Below are positions 55,024 to 62,754 of a stretch of DNA of 64,000 bases, piece after piece. Under the pieces are notes generated by a model. The model did not search any database and was not told the origin of the DNA. It was given only the letters and a program-made list of their open reading frames with translations. Source of the DNA: JAAFJT01 sp043744275 (GTDB taxonomy: Bacteria; Bacteroidota; Bacteroidia; Chitinophagales; Saprospiraceae); the NCBI GenBank assembly GCA_043744275.1, contig JAYTUY010000077.1:27549-91548 (forward strand), in the 5' to 3' direction. Position 1 is the first letter of the stretch; every line of letters starts with the position of its first letter. The translations under genes were made by a program, and so were the position numbers.

Positions 55024-55437
55024 ATGGCAAAAGACTTTTACCATGAAAATGTGAAGGAAGCCTTAAAGAAAGATGGCTGGCTTATTACGCATGACCCTTA
55101 TCCTATGAAAGTGGATGATATAGGTTATGAAATTGATTTTGGTGCAGAACCTCTAATAGCTGCTGAAAAAGAAGAAACAAAGATTGCTGTTGAAGTGAAA
55201 AGTTTTGTTGGTCCTTCTACTGTCAATGAATTTCATAAAGCCGTTGGTCAATTTAATGATTACTATGTTGCTTTAGAAATAAATGATCCGAACCGTGTTC
55301 TTTTTCTTGCTATTCCTGAAGGTATTTGGTTTAGATTTTTTCAAAAGCCTGTTATACAAAAATCTTTAGACCGTATTCAAGCAAAAATAGTCGTTTACAA
55401 TCAGCATAAAAATGAAATAGTACAATGGATAAAATAA
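55024..55437 (+). CDS. xisH: XisH family protein
   Basis: A 137-residue member of the XisH family, first named for a factor needed to excise the fdxN element in heterocyst-forming cyanobacteria. It shows the expected start AKDFYHENVKEALKKDGWLITHDPY, the PD-(D/E)xK-like core YEIDFGAEPLIAAEKEETKIAVEVKSFVG (D, E-x-K), and VNEFHKAVGQFNDYYVALE. The next gene is its usual partner xisI, overlapping by 13 bases. Mechanism is unknown; the nuclease fold suggests DNA cleavage. Confidence 0.95.
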   Translation: MAKDFYHENVKEALKKDGWLITHDPYPMKVDDIGYEIDFGAEPLIAAEKEETKIAVEVKSFVGPSTVNEFHKAVGQFNDYYVALEINDPNRVLFLAIPEGIWFRFFQKPVIQKSLDRIQAKIVVYNQHKNEIVQWIK

Positions 55438-55766
55438 AAAAATATCAAGAGATAATCATCGATTTTTTGAATCGCTATAATTCGGAAACAAGCAGCTATT
55501 CTGCCGATGGCATAAAACGCCGCGTTATTATTGATAAAGAAAACAATAGCTTCCAACTCCTCTCAATTGGTTGGCGTGGCGAATATTATACTTTCGGCCC
55601 CATCTTTCATTTCGATATTATTGACGGTAAAATATGGATGCAATGCAACAACACCGAACGCGAAGTAGTCGATGAATTCATGGCTGCAGGTGTTGACCGT
55701 CAAGATATTGTCTTAGGTTTTGTTCCACCTTCCGCCCGCCATTTTTTGGGCTTTGCAGTCGCTTGA
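55425..55766 (+). CDS. xisI: XisI family protein
   Basis: A 113-residue partner of XisH. Family marks are YQEIIIDFLNRYNS near the start, NSFQLLSIGWRG, HFDIIDGKIWMQCNNTEREVVDEFMAAGVDRQDIVLGF and the C-terminal HFLGFAVA. Pairs of xisH-xisI occur in many cyanobacteria and scattered Bacteroidota without any known element to excise. Motif copy 55810 lies 44 bases after the stop. Confidence 0.95.
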   Translation: MDKIKKYQEIIIDFLNRYNSETSSYSADGIKRRVIIDKENNSFQLLSIGWRGEYYTFGPIFHFDIIDGKIWMQCNNTEREVVDEFMAAGVDRQDIVLGFVPPSARHFLGFAVA

Positions 55767-55877
55767 TTAATGAATTCAGTTAACTCAATCTTCTTTTGCC
55801 ATCCCAATACCCCTCAGTAATTTAGGCTATTGAGCATGATTTCCGAAGATTTAGGCTTTAAAACTGGGAGGAAAATC

Positions 55878-56073
55878 TTTATGTTCCCGTGTTTTAAGTC
55901 TATGCTCCCGTGTTTTAAGTTTATGTTCCCGTGTTTTGAGTTTATGTTCCGTGTTTTAAGTCTATGTTCCCGTGTTTTAAGTTTATGTTCCCGTGTTTTA
56001 AGCTTATGTTCCGTGTTTTAAGCTTATGTTCCGTGTTTTAAGTTTATGTTCCGTGTTTTGAGTCTATGTTCCG
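55878..56073. repeat. TATGTTCCCGTGTTTTAAGTT tandem array
   Basis: About ten 19-21-bp units (TATGTTCC, optional CG, TGTTTTAAGT) with small differences. No spacers, so not CRISPR. It fills the gap after xisI and gives a meaningless repeat ORF. The 325-base gap otherwise holds motif copy 55810. Confidence 0.85.
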
Positions 56074-56091
56074 AGACTGGAGAGAGACTGT

Positions 56092-56370
56092 TCAGAAAAG
56101 TAAATCTTTTGAATATATTACAAGAGGTTCTTCTGACAAGAACAATGACAATGCCTTTTTATCATTGAATCCATTAATTTTTTCTTTATAAAGTGTAGCT
56201 ATTTTTGGATTTTCTTCAAATTTTTGAAGCATTTCTAAATACTCTTCCCTAAATGTTTTCTTTTGGTGGTGTAATTCTTGATTTTCAATATACTCTGTAA
56301 CTGTCTTAATTTGCGATTTGCTATAAGACAAAGTACAATATCCTTCTTGCCAAAGGGTTTTCTCATTTTG
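56092..56370 (-). pseudogene. C-terminal remnant of an IS200-type (REP-associated) tyrosine transposase
   Basis: Reading upstream of the apparent TTG start gives NEKTLWQEGYCTLSYSKSQI, then TEYIENQELHHQKKTFREEYLEMLQKFEE, the unmistakable end of Y1_Tnp (IS200/TnpA-REP) transposases, where WQEGY..SxSQ..V..YI.NQE.HH is conserved. The catalytic HUH and Tyr region is missing; an in-frame stop (56371-56373) comes just before. So it is a 5'-truncated remnant. It lies right next to the DpnD/DpnI genes. Confidence 0.85.
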
Positions 56371-56380
56371 CTACCGATAT

Positions 56381-56650
56381 TTAATCCTTAACGGGATTAT
56401 TTAATGCTTTCAATTTTACTAATTTATGAAAAATATGATTAATAGACTCATCTCCTTCTTCTTCATAGTGTCTTTCCTCATCTTTATACAAATACTCAAT
56501 TATTTCATCAATTAATTTTTTCTTTTCGTTAATTGAAAAATCATCTTCATAATGTTTTCTTGCTTCTGTTATAGCTTCTTCATAAGAATCTGCTTGAATC
56601 TCAATTGTTTTATAAACTAATTCCTTGACTTCTATTTTAAATGTTTTCAT
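56381..56650 (-). CDS. dpnD: DpnD/PcfM family protein
   Basis: An 89-residue protein beginning MKTFKIEVKELVYKTIEIQADSYEEAITEARKHYEDDF, the DpnD/PcfM-type alpha/beta fold, with a longer acidic C-terminus. In streptococcal DpnI cassettes dpnD follows dpnC, exactly as here: its ATG overlaps the dpnC stop by four bases. Its role in the cassette is not known. Confidence 0.85.
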   Translation of the reverse strand: MKTFKIEVKELVYKTIEIQADSYEEAITEARKHYEDDFSINEKKKLIDEIIEYLYKDEERHYEEEGDESINHIFHKLVKLKALNNPVKD

Positions 56651-57423
56651 AAAATGATTTTTTTATATTTTCCGCGTTCTACAAATTCAAGCAAACCCTT
56701 ATCTCTTAAATATTGTAATTGCTGCCGTATTTTGTCTTTAATATGATTGTTATTGGGGTATTTTAATTTTAATTGGTTTTCATAAGCATAAATTTGTTCA
56801 AGTGTAAAAACATTATTTTGTATTTTTTCTACACAATTCATTATATCTAAAATCCAACCTCTTGAATCTATTTTTTTCGTTTTCAAAAACTCAGTACTTT
56901 TCCATTTTGTTCTTACTATATCTCTATTAACAATTTCAGAATTTTTAACTAAAAATATTCTACCACTTTCAGGAATTTTAGATAAGTCAATATTACACCC
57001 TGTCCATCCTGCTCTTTTAGCTGTACTACTTAATGGTTTCCTTTTATCTATAATATCAGTTACAAAGAAATGTTTAGGTATAATCAGAAAATTATTAACA
57101 GTCCAATTACTCTTATTGTAATTTAAAAAAAAGAAATTGGGATTGTTTGCTGAGTTTATTCTGTCAATCATCTTGAAATATTCACCATCAACAATTTTTT
57201 CTCCTACTTTATTACCATTTTTACTTTTTAACTCAAATTGTTCTGAACAATTATTACAGTAAAAATCTGCAACAGGTCTATTATTTTCATATTCTTCTAA
57301 ATGGTTTTCACCACAATTAGGGCAATATGAATTATATTTTACCCAAGATTCAGTCAAAACTCGTGCAATTTGAGAATTGCTTTTATAATTTTTAGCAAGT
57401 TGAGTATTGAAATTTAAATTCAT
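56647..57423 (-). CDS. dpnC: DpnI-type methyl-directed restriction endonuclease (cuts G-m6A-TC)
   Basis: A 258-residue homologue of pneumococcal DpnI, nearly full length. I set the start at 57423 (MNLNFNTQLAKNYKSNSQ aligns to the DpnI start); the frame runs 15 codons further up. The PD-(D/E)xK residues D53, E64 and K66 (RPVADFYC ... EFELKSKNG) and the zinc ligands C34, C37, C56, C59 are intact. The C-terminal winged helix is visible (NNHIKDKIRQQLQYLRDKGLLEFVERGKYKK). It should cut DNA methylated at GATC, so the host ought to lack Dam methylation at these sites. No methyltransferase partner is needed. Confidence 0.96.
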   Translation of the reverse strand: MNLNFNTQLAKNYKSNSQIARVLTESWVKYNSYCPNCGENHLEEYENNRPVADFYCNNCSEQFELKSKNGNKVGEKIVDGEYFKMIDRINSANNPNFFFLNYNKSNWTVNNFLIIPKHFFVTDIIDKRKPLSSTAKRAGWTGCNIDLSKIPESGRIFLVKNSEIVNRDIVRTKWKSTEFLKTKKIDSRGWILDIMNCVEKIQNNVFTLEQIYAYENQLKLKYPNNNHIKDKIRQQLQYLRDKGLLEFVERGKYKKIIL

Positions 57424-57559
57424 TAAGTAGATTGTTGAGGCTTTCACTAATAAGTCATAAATTTTCAAACAAATGTAGTCTTATAGATTTGTTTAGCAAA
57501 ACAGAAACTAAAAAAATGTTTAAAGGCGATTATTTTGCTTACAGTCTCTTCTAATGCCC

Positions 57560-57612
57560 AAAAATACTGAGGGGTAGCCCATCCCAACGAATGGCTACCC
57601 CTCAGTATTTTT
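57560..57612. repeat. Inverted pair of motif copies forming a 20-bp stem hairpin
   Basis: AAAAATACTGAGGGGTAGCC (57560-57579) is perfectly complementary to GGCTACCCCTCAGTATTTTT (57593-57612) around a 13-base loop. Both arms contain the motif. It lies downstream of the minus-strand gene 57672-58085 and upstream of dpnC, so it can be a terminator for the former. The 248-base gap has nothing else. Confidence 0.95.
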
Positions 57613-57671
57613 AGAAATAATGACACCCAAAAAGCCAATGCAAGGCACTAAGCGATTAAAAGGCAAACGCC

Positions 57672-58085
57672 CTATATTTTGACTTCAATTAATTCATATT
57701 GCATTTGTTTTCCTTTCTTGGCTTTGGGTTGAATATGGACTTTTATCTTCTCACCCCAATAGTCTTTTACCAATGTGTTCAAAGTTTCTGATAAAGTGGT
57801 GACTGTATAATGGGTTGGAGATTGATTCTCTATGGCTATTACAAGTAAGAAAGTATTTTTATCAGCATCCGCCCTCCTTAGAACGCCACTCACCCAAAAG
57901 CTATTTGTCTGTTCTATATCCGATAATTCGCTTTCAAAGATTTCAGGCACACCATATTTTGCAATAGTCTCATTGGCTTCTTGCAATTTTTCAGGGCAAA
58001 ATACTATATCATCATATTTGTCGAGCTGATGATTGATGACAAGGGTAGGTGTTTTTGATTTGTTCAATCCAGTTATTTCTTTCAT
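57672..58085 (-). CDS. Uncharacterised protein between two motif hairpins
   Basis: A 137-residue soluble protein. It has a beta strand-rich N-terminus (TPTLVINHQLDKYDDIVFCPEKLQEANETIAKYG), then SFWVSGVLRRADADKNTFLLVIAIENQSPTHYTV and a C-terminal amphipathic segment LVKDYWGEKIKVHIQPKAKKGKQMQYELIEVKI. I do not recognise the family. Both its upstream and its downstream flank carry the same 45-53-bp motif hairpin, so the gene has been inserted into, or gathered, such units. Confidence 0.6.
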   Translation of the reverse strand: MKEITGLNKSKTPTLVINHQLDKYDDIVFCPEKLQEANETIAKYGVPEIFESELSDIEQTNSFWVSGVLRRADADKNTFLLVIAIENQSPTHYTVTTLSETLNTLVKDYWGEKIKVHIQPKAKKGKQMQYELIEVKI

Positions 58086-58203
58086 CTTATAGATAGGTGT
58101 ATGTTGTGTATCTCATAGTCTGTTTTTCGTTTTAGAATTATAACAAATTTAATCCAATTATACAGGATTGCAAAATCATTGAACACATATTTATTTGTAT
58201 AAA

Positions 58204-58248
58204 ATACCGAGGGGTAGCCCATCCCAACGAATGGCTACCCCTCAGTAT
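58204..58248. repeat. Second inverted motif pair (left copy with one mismatch)
   Basis: ATACCGAGGGGTAGCC (58204-58219) pairs with GGCTACCCCTCAGTAT (58233-58248), with one mismatch: the left motif reads CCGAGGGG. The loop CATCCCAACGAAT equals that of the first copy. It lies in a divergent promoter region, so it is not simply a terminator. Confidence 0.9.
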
Positions 58249-58361
58249 ATTTTACTTTTTTCATTGTCTGACAGAAATATCTAAAGATTTTTTGACTTTA
58301 GTAATAGGCTTTTTGTCTGTATTTTCTTTTGTTCTTTTGTATCTTTGTAAAAAAGGTAACC

Positions 58362-59171
58362 ATGCAATTTGTAGATATAAAAAATGATATAGCCTTTCGT
58401 AAGATTTTTGGTAATGAAAATAAGAAAATCATTCTCATTTCTTTTCTCAATGCCGTGATGAAGTTGAATGATAAGGATGCCATTGAGCACGTAGAAATAC
58501 TGAACCCTTATCAACTCCCTATTATCAAAAACTTGAAAGCATCAATCATAGACGTAAAGGCAAGGGATAAAAAAGGCAAATCTTACATCATTGAGATGCA
58601 AGTTGCTGAGCCTGATGGATTAGATAAACGATTGCTTTATTATGCCAGCAAAGAGTATTCGCAGCAGATTGAAAGTGGCGAATACTATACAAAACTCAAA
58701 CCAGTCATCTTTATTGGGATTTTTGATTTCAACTTCACGATGGGAGAAAAATATCTATCTCATCACGCTGTCTGTGATTTGGAAAATGGAGAACGTCGAA
58801 TAAAAGATATGGATTTTTATTTCATTGAATTGCCAAAGTTCAATATGACTTTAATAGAACTCGTCGAAGTCACCGATAAATGGATATTTTTCATCAAAGA
58901 GGCTGAAAATTTAGAGGTCATTCCTCAAAACGTAGATGATGAAGGATTGAAAGCAGCTTATTTAGACGCTAATAAACATGCTTGGTCGAAAGAAGAACTG
59001 GAAGCCTATGACTATGCCGCAATGAGAGAACAAGATGAAAGGGGAAAAGTAGAGTTGGCAGAGAAAAGAACAAAAAGAGAGGTAGCAAGAGAAATGAAAA
59101 TAGATGGAGAACCACTTGAAAAAATAAAAAAATATACAGGACTGACAGAAGATGAAATAAATGACATCTAA
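58362..59171 (+). CDS. Rpn family recombination-promoting nuclease / putative transposase
   Basis: I choose the ATG at 58362 (269 residues); the upstream frame adds 11 residues not seen in relatives. It begins MQFVDIKNDIAFRKIFG, then FLNAVMKL, and the PD-(D/E)xK core with IIDVKARDKKGKSYIIEMQVAEPDG (D and E-x-Q), and LLYYASKEYSQQI. Family members are called Rpn or PDDEXK_2 transposase; E. coli Rpn proteins cut DNA and raise recombination. C-terminal repeats KREVAREMKIDGEPLEKIKKYTGL are also typical. It is flanked on both sides by motif hairpins. A TATCTTTG -7 sequence is at 58340-58347. Confidence 0.92.
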   Translation: MQFVDIKNDIAFRKIFGNENKKIILISFLNAVMKLNDKDAIEHVEILNPYQLPIIKNLKASIIDVKARDKKGKSYIIEMQVAEPDGLDKRLLYYASKEYSQQIESGEYYTKLKPVIFIGIFDFNFTMGEKYLSHHAVCDLENGERRIKDMDFYFIELPKFNMTLIELVEVTDKWIFFIKEAENLEVIPQNVDDEGLKAAYLDANKHAWSKEELEAYDYAAMREQDERGKVELAEKRTKREVAREMKIDGEPLEKIKKYTGLTEDEINDI

Positions 59172-59200
59172 AAGTAATAAGTCTATTTGAAAGCCCAAAA

Positions 59201-59243
59201 TACTGAGGGGTAGCCCATTCAATCGAATGGCTACCCCTCAGTA
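59201..59243. repeat. Third inverted motif pair, between convergent Rpn and nusA genes
   Basis: TACTGAGGGGTAGCC (59201-59215) pairs with GGCTACCCCTCAGTA (59229-59243). The loop (CATTCAATCGAAT) differs from the other two by a few bases. It lies 29 bases after the Rpn stop and 19 before the nusA stop, so it can terminate both. Confidence 0.9.
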
Positions 59244-59262
59244 CAAAGCCTATATTTCTATA

Positions 59263-60504
59263 TTAATTCTCCTCAAATTCCGCCGCCAATATCCGTAGAA
59301 TCTCAGCAGCCGTTTCTTCTTCCAATTCAGTTCGGCGAACGATTTCGTCTTTGCTCAAAGCCAATACATCGCGGGCAGAATCGCAACCGATGCGTTTGAA
59401 TTCGTCGATAATCCATGGCTCGATTTCGTCGCGGAATTCGACCAAGTCCACGTCGTCAATTTCTACTTCATCTTCTTCACGGAATACATCAATTTCGTAG
59501 CCCGTCAAGCGGCTCGCTAATTTGATATTCGTACCACCCTTGCCGATAGCCAAAGATACTTGATCGGGTTTGAGGGTGACGGAAGCGCGTTTGGTTTCAT
59601 GATCGACTTCTACACCGCTCACTTTGGCAGGCGTCAAAGCGCGTTGAATAAAGAGTTGCAAATTGGTCGTGTAGTTGATAATGTCGATGTTTTCATTGCG
59701 CAACTCGCGGACGATGCCGTGAATCCGAGCACCTTTCATACCCACACACGCACCGACTGGGTCAATGCGGTCGTCATAACTTTCGACGGCTATTTTAGCG
59801 CGCTCGCCCGGTATGCGGACAATATTTTTGATGGAAATGACGCCATCTTCTATCTCAGGAACTTCTTGCTCCAATAATTTGGATAAAAACTCATCGTCCG
59901 TGCGGCTCATGACAATCACAGGCGTCGCATTTTTCATCTCTACACGCTTAATAATGCCGCGAACTGCATCGCCTTTGCGGTAGAAATCGCCGCGAATCAT
60001 TTCTGTTCTTGGCAACATGACTTCGTTATTGGTCAAATCATCCAGCACGAGTATTTCTTTTTTCAATACCTGACTGACTTCTCCAATCACCAATTCACCG
60101 ACTCGCTCAGAGTATTTTTTATAAATATCATCTTTTTCCAAATCCATAATGCGTGAAATAAGCGTCTGGCGAGCCGCTTGAATCGCTCGGCGACCAAACT
60201 CCTCTAAGCCCAATTGCTCATAACATTCATCATCAATATCGTAATCTTCATCAATGAGTTTGGCTTCCGACACGGAGATTTGAGCCCGTTCGTCCGTGAC
60301 CTCACCGTCTGGAACAACGCTGCGAACGCGCCACAATTCCAAATCACCGCGAGTGGCATTGACGATGACATCAAAGTTTTCGTCAGTACCATATTTTTTC
60401 TTAATCAATGTGCGGAATACGTCTTCGAGGACACGCAGCAGCGCGGCGCGGTCAATATTTTTCCCTGCCTTAAAGTCCGAAAACGAATCAACTAAATTCA
60501 TCAT
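59263..60504 (-). CDS. nusA: Transcription termination/antitermination protein NusA
   Basis: A 413-residue protein with the N-terminal RNA-polymerase-binding domain (about residues 1-130), S1 domain (GELVIGEVSQVLKKEILVLDDLTNNEVMLPRTEMI), and two KH domains (PVGACVGMKGARIHGIVRELRNENIDII and SLAIGKGGTNIKLASRLTGYEIDV). It tunes pausing, termination and translation coupling. The order rimP-nusA, usually followed by infB, is normal. The stop is close to the third motif hairpin. Confidence 0.97.
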   Translation of the reverse strand: MMNLVDSFSDFKAGKNIDRAALLRVLEDVFRTLIKKKYGTDENFDVIVNATRGDLELWRVRSVVPDGEVTDERAQISVSEAKLIDEDYDIDDECYEQLGLEEFGRRAIQAARQTLISRIMDLEKDDIYKKYSERVGELVIGEVSQVLKKEILVLDDLTNNEVMLPRTEMIRGDFYRKGDAVRGIIKRVEMKNATPVIVMSRTDDEFLSKLLEQEVPEIEDGVISIKNIVRIPGERAKIAVESYDDRIDPVGACVGMKGARIHGIVRELRNENIDIINYTTNLQLFIQRALTPAKVSGVEVDHETKRASVTLKPDQVSLAIGKGGTNIKLASRLTGYEIDVFREEDEVEIDDVDLVEFRDEIEPWIIDEFKRIGCDSARDVLALSKDEIVRRTELEEETAAEILRILAAEFEEN

Positions 60505-60561
60505 GATGGGTATTCAATTTAATACTCGCCGTTGGGCAAGTGGTTGGTAATTTATGTTTTA

Positions 60562-61086
60562 TTAAAAAGCTAATTTTACAAACGCTTTGTTTATCTTTTC
60601 AAACGGAATTACTTTCTGAATGGTTTCTTTAATTTTCTTTTTTCCTTCTTTTCTAATTTCTTCAAATTCAAGCGTAATCTGTTGATTATCAAGGCTTAAT
60701 AGTTTACCTTCAATTTTAACACCTTCTTGATTTGGAGACACCCCCTCAGTATTTGGCTCTAAATTGAGCTTCTCAGCATGACAAGTGATTTGCAAAGTGC
60801 GCCCAATATGCTTAGGATATTGCCGCTGATACATCAAAGGACGCGCAACGCCTGGCGAAGACACTTCAATGGTATAATCATCGCCCATCGGCAACTCTGT
60901 ATCCAAATAGTTTTCAATATATCGACTAATGCGTTGACATTTTTCAAGGGTCAAACCTTCGTCTGCATCCAATATGATTTCAATGGTTTTTTTTGAAGTC
61001 ATATTGATTTCAATTAAAAAACAATCTTTGAATTCATCTTCTTTGAATTTTTCAAGCAGTAATTCTTCAATTCTATTTTCTATCAT
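60562..61086 (-). CDS. rimP: Ribosome maturation factor RimP
   Basis: A 174-residue assembly factor for the 30S subunit. Marks are EIILDADEGLTLEKCQRISRYIENYLDTE, GDDYTIEVSSPGVARPL and the SH3-like C-terminal domain with GRTLQITCHAE and IEGKLLSLDNQQITLEFEE. It is encoded 57 bases before nusA on the same strand, its standard partner. Motif copy 60742 encodes NTEGVSP in the loop between strands of the C-terminal domain. Confidence 0.95.
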   Translation of the reverse strand: MIENRIEELLLEKFKEDEFKDCFLIEINMTSKKTIEIILDADEGLTLEKCQRISRYIENYLDTELPMGDDYTIEVSSPGVARPLMYQRQYPKHIGRTLQITCHAEKLNLEPNTEGVSPNQEGVKIEGKLLSLDNQQITLEFEEIRKEGKKKIKETIQKVIPFEKINKAFVKLAF

Positions 61087-61112
61087 TTCTGTTTTGTTAA
61101 GTTATACAATGC

Positions 61113-61144
61113 AAAAGAGGAAGTGTGTCAACACCTCCTCTTTT
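61113..61144. terminator. Hairpin between pth and rimP
   Basis: AAAAGAGG and AGTGT (61113-61125 with one bulge) pair with ACAC and CCTCTTTT (61130-61144). Flanking A/T-rich DNA supports a terminator for the pth transcript coming from the right. Confidence 0.5.
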
Positions 61145-61207
61145 CCGAGAGCCATAAATTCTGATGCAAATATAGAAATAAATATTTAATTACCAATATA
61201 TTTTTTT

Positions 61208-61440
61208 AGTGAAAAGTGAAAAGTGAAAAATTCATATTAAAGCGAATAATAGGCTAAAATGCCGATAGGCATACAATATTGGTAGACAAAAATCATAAAT
61301 GTTTTATAAAGTGGCGTAGCCACGATATATTAGGCATTAAATATGCCATCCCTACGGGATTTAACGTAATTTTTCATCAATTTTCTACCAATATTATATG
61401 CCTAACGGCACTTTTCACTTTTCACTTTTCGTTTTTCACT
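61208..61440. repeat. Nested inverted repeats: GTGAAAA arms outside, TGCCGATAGGCATA arms inside
   Basis: Outer arms are GTGAAAA units (61208-61229) and TTTTCAC units (61411-61440). Inner arms are TGCCGATAGGCATACAATATT (61260 on) and its near-inverse (to 61410). The middle holds GGCATTAAATATGCCA-type palindromes. This fills the 349-base gap between pth and rimP and looks like repeat-family DNA without genes. Confidence 0.8.
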
Positions 61441-61999
61441 TTTTATTAAACTGATTCATCGTAAACTGAGTGCCAATCGTGCCAAATGCTTTGACAGTAT
61501 CCGCCGCATATTTTAATAAATCGGGCAATTGTGCTTTTTCTTCTTTCGACCATTTGCCTAAGACATAATCCACTTGTTGCCCTTTGCCAAACTCGCTGCC
61601 GATACCAAACCGAAGCCGAGCATAATCATTGCCACCGAGCGATTGATCAATACTTTTCAAACCATTGTGACCGCCATCGTTGCCGCCAGGGCGAAGGCGT
61701 TGTTTTCCAAAAGGCAATGCCAAATCATCTAAGACCACCAATAGATTTTCTTTCGGAATATTATGCTTAGTGAGCCAATGCCGAACAGCTTTACCACTCA
61801 GATTCATATAAGTTGTGGGCTTGATGAGGATAAAGGTGCGCCCTTTGTGCTTAAATTCAGCCATAAATGCCTGATTGTCTAATTTGAAGCTTACGCCAAA
61901 TTCTTCTGCTAAAAGGTCTGCCACTGCAAACCCGACGTTGTGTCGCGTGCCGTCATATTCACTGCCAATATTGCCTAAACCAGCGATTAAGTATTTCAT
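61436..61999 (-). CDS. pth: Peptidyl-tRNA hydrolase
   Basis: A 188-residue enzyme that recycles tRNA from dropped-off peptidyl-tRNA. I choose the ATG at 61999 (MKYLIAGLGNIGSEYDGTRHNVGF): the conserved N10 and catalytic H20 of Pth then sit where expected, while the longer frame adds 33 residues that are not in the family. Further blocks KPTTYMNLSGKAV, VVLDDLALPFGKQRLRPGGNDGGHNGLKSI and ARLRFGIG are all present. The 3' end abuts the repeat block. Confidence 0.96.
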   Translation of the reverse strand: MKYLIAGLGNIGSEYDGTRHNVGFAVADLLAEEFGVSFKLDNQAFMAEFKHKGRTFILIKPTTYMNLSGKAVRHWLTKHNIPKENLLVVLDDLALPFGKQRLRPGGNDGGHNGLKSIDQSLGGNDYARLRFGIGSEFGKGQQVDYVLGKWSKEEKAQLPDLLKYAADTVKAFGTIGTQFTMNQFNKK

Positions 62000-62033
62000 A
62001 ATTGAATTAGGATTTGGAATTTGAAATAGAATT

Positions 62034-62196
62034 AGGATTAGTAGGATTAGAAAGATGTTTAAAAATTGCGTAAATTCCGCTTGCGAATCCTTGAGCATCT
62101 TTAATGAATCAGGGTTGTTAAGTTACAAATGACGTTTAATGATTGAGTAAATATCGCTTGCGAATCCTTAAACATCTTTCAAATCCTACTAATCCT
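62034..62196. repeat. Inverted repeat with 29-bp arms upstream of pth
   Basis: AGGATTAGTAGGATTAGAAA with the following GATGTTTAA (62034-62062) pairs with the TTAAACATCTTTCAAATCCT arm ending 62196, with a few mismatches. CGCTTGCGAATCCTT is also repeated directly (62079 and 62156). The 414-base region 62000-62413 has no gene. Confidence 0.8.
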
Positions 62197-62413
62197 GATT
62201 CAAGTAAAATAAAGCGCAATATTAGTAAAAAACGAAGTGAAAACCCTTTCGGTTAATGATTCGTTAAAGATTTTGACTTAAACTGTCGGTTTTAACGCAT
62301 TTTAACGTCATAGAAAAATACTTTAAATTACCCTTAACCATGTGGAGTTGACAGATTCTCTAATTTCGTTTTAATATTTAATTAAAATTAATTCATATTA
62401 AAAATTGAAATTC

Positions 62414-62754
62414 ATGAGAAAAGTAAACTTGATTTTAGGCTTGGTAGCGACCATGTTTTTTTAGAAATTAACGACATTTCAGCTCAACGTGTTCGGGTCA
62501 TTTTTGATTCTGGACGTAGAGATTATGAGAGCAGAGATTCGCGCCCACCGTGCCCTGGTCCCGACTACGATTGGGTCGCTGGCAGATGGGTTTGGGATGA
62601 TTATTACCGCCGCGATGTTTGGGTAGATGGGTATTGGCTGCGGCGTGAAAGGGAGTATTATTGCGAACGCGATTGCTGTGGTCATCATGAGCATCGTTAT
62701 AAAAAGCAAAAACATGGACGTGGGCACGGTTATGGACGTTATAAAGATAGGTAA
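62414..62754 (+). pseudogene. YXWGXW-type repeat protein with a frameshift in its signal peptide
   Basis: ATG at 62414 gives MRKVNLILGLVATMFF then a stop (62462) in a run of seven T. Adding one T would continue as FLEINDISAQRVRVIFDSG, a normal signal cleavage site. The rest reads DYDWVAGRWVWDDYYRRDVW and on through VDGYWLRRE to a His-rich end, HHEHRYKKQKHGRGHGYGRY, with its stop at 62752. W-x-x-G-x-W units match the YXWGXW/BcpO-type repeat proteins. Either sequencing error, decay or slippage-based phase variation explains it. Confidence 0.75.

Noticed and set aside
55830..56021. Open frame over the TATGTTCCCGTG array
   Set aside because: Pure translation of a tandem repeat.
55878..56073. Possible CRISPR array
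   Set aside because: Units are contiguous with no spacers and no cas genes are near.
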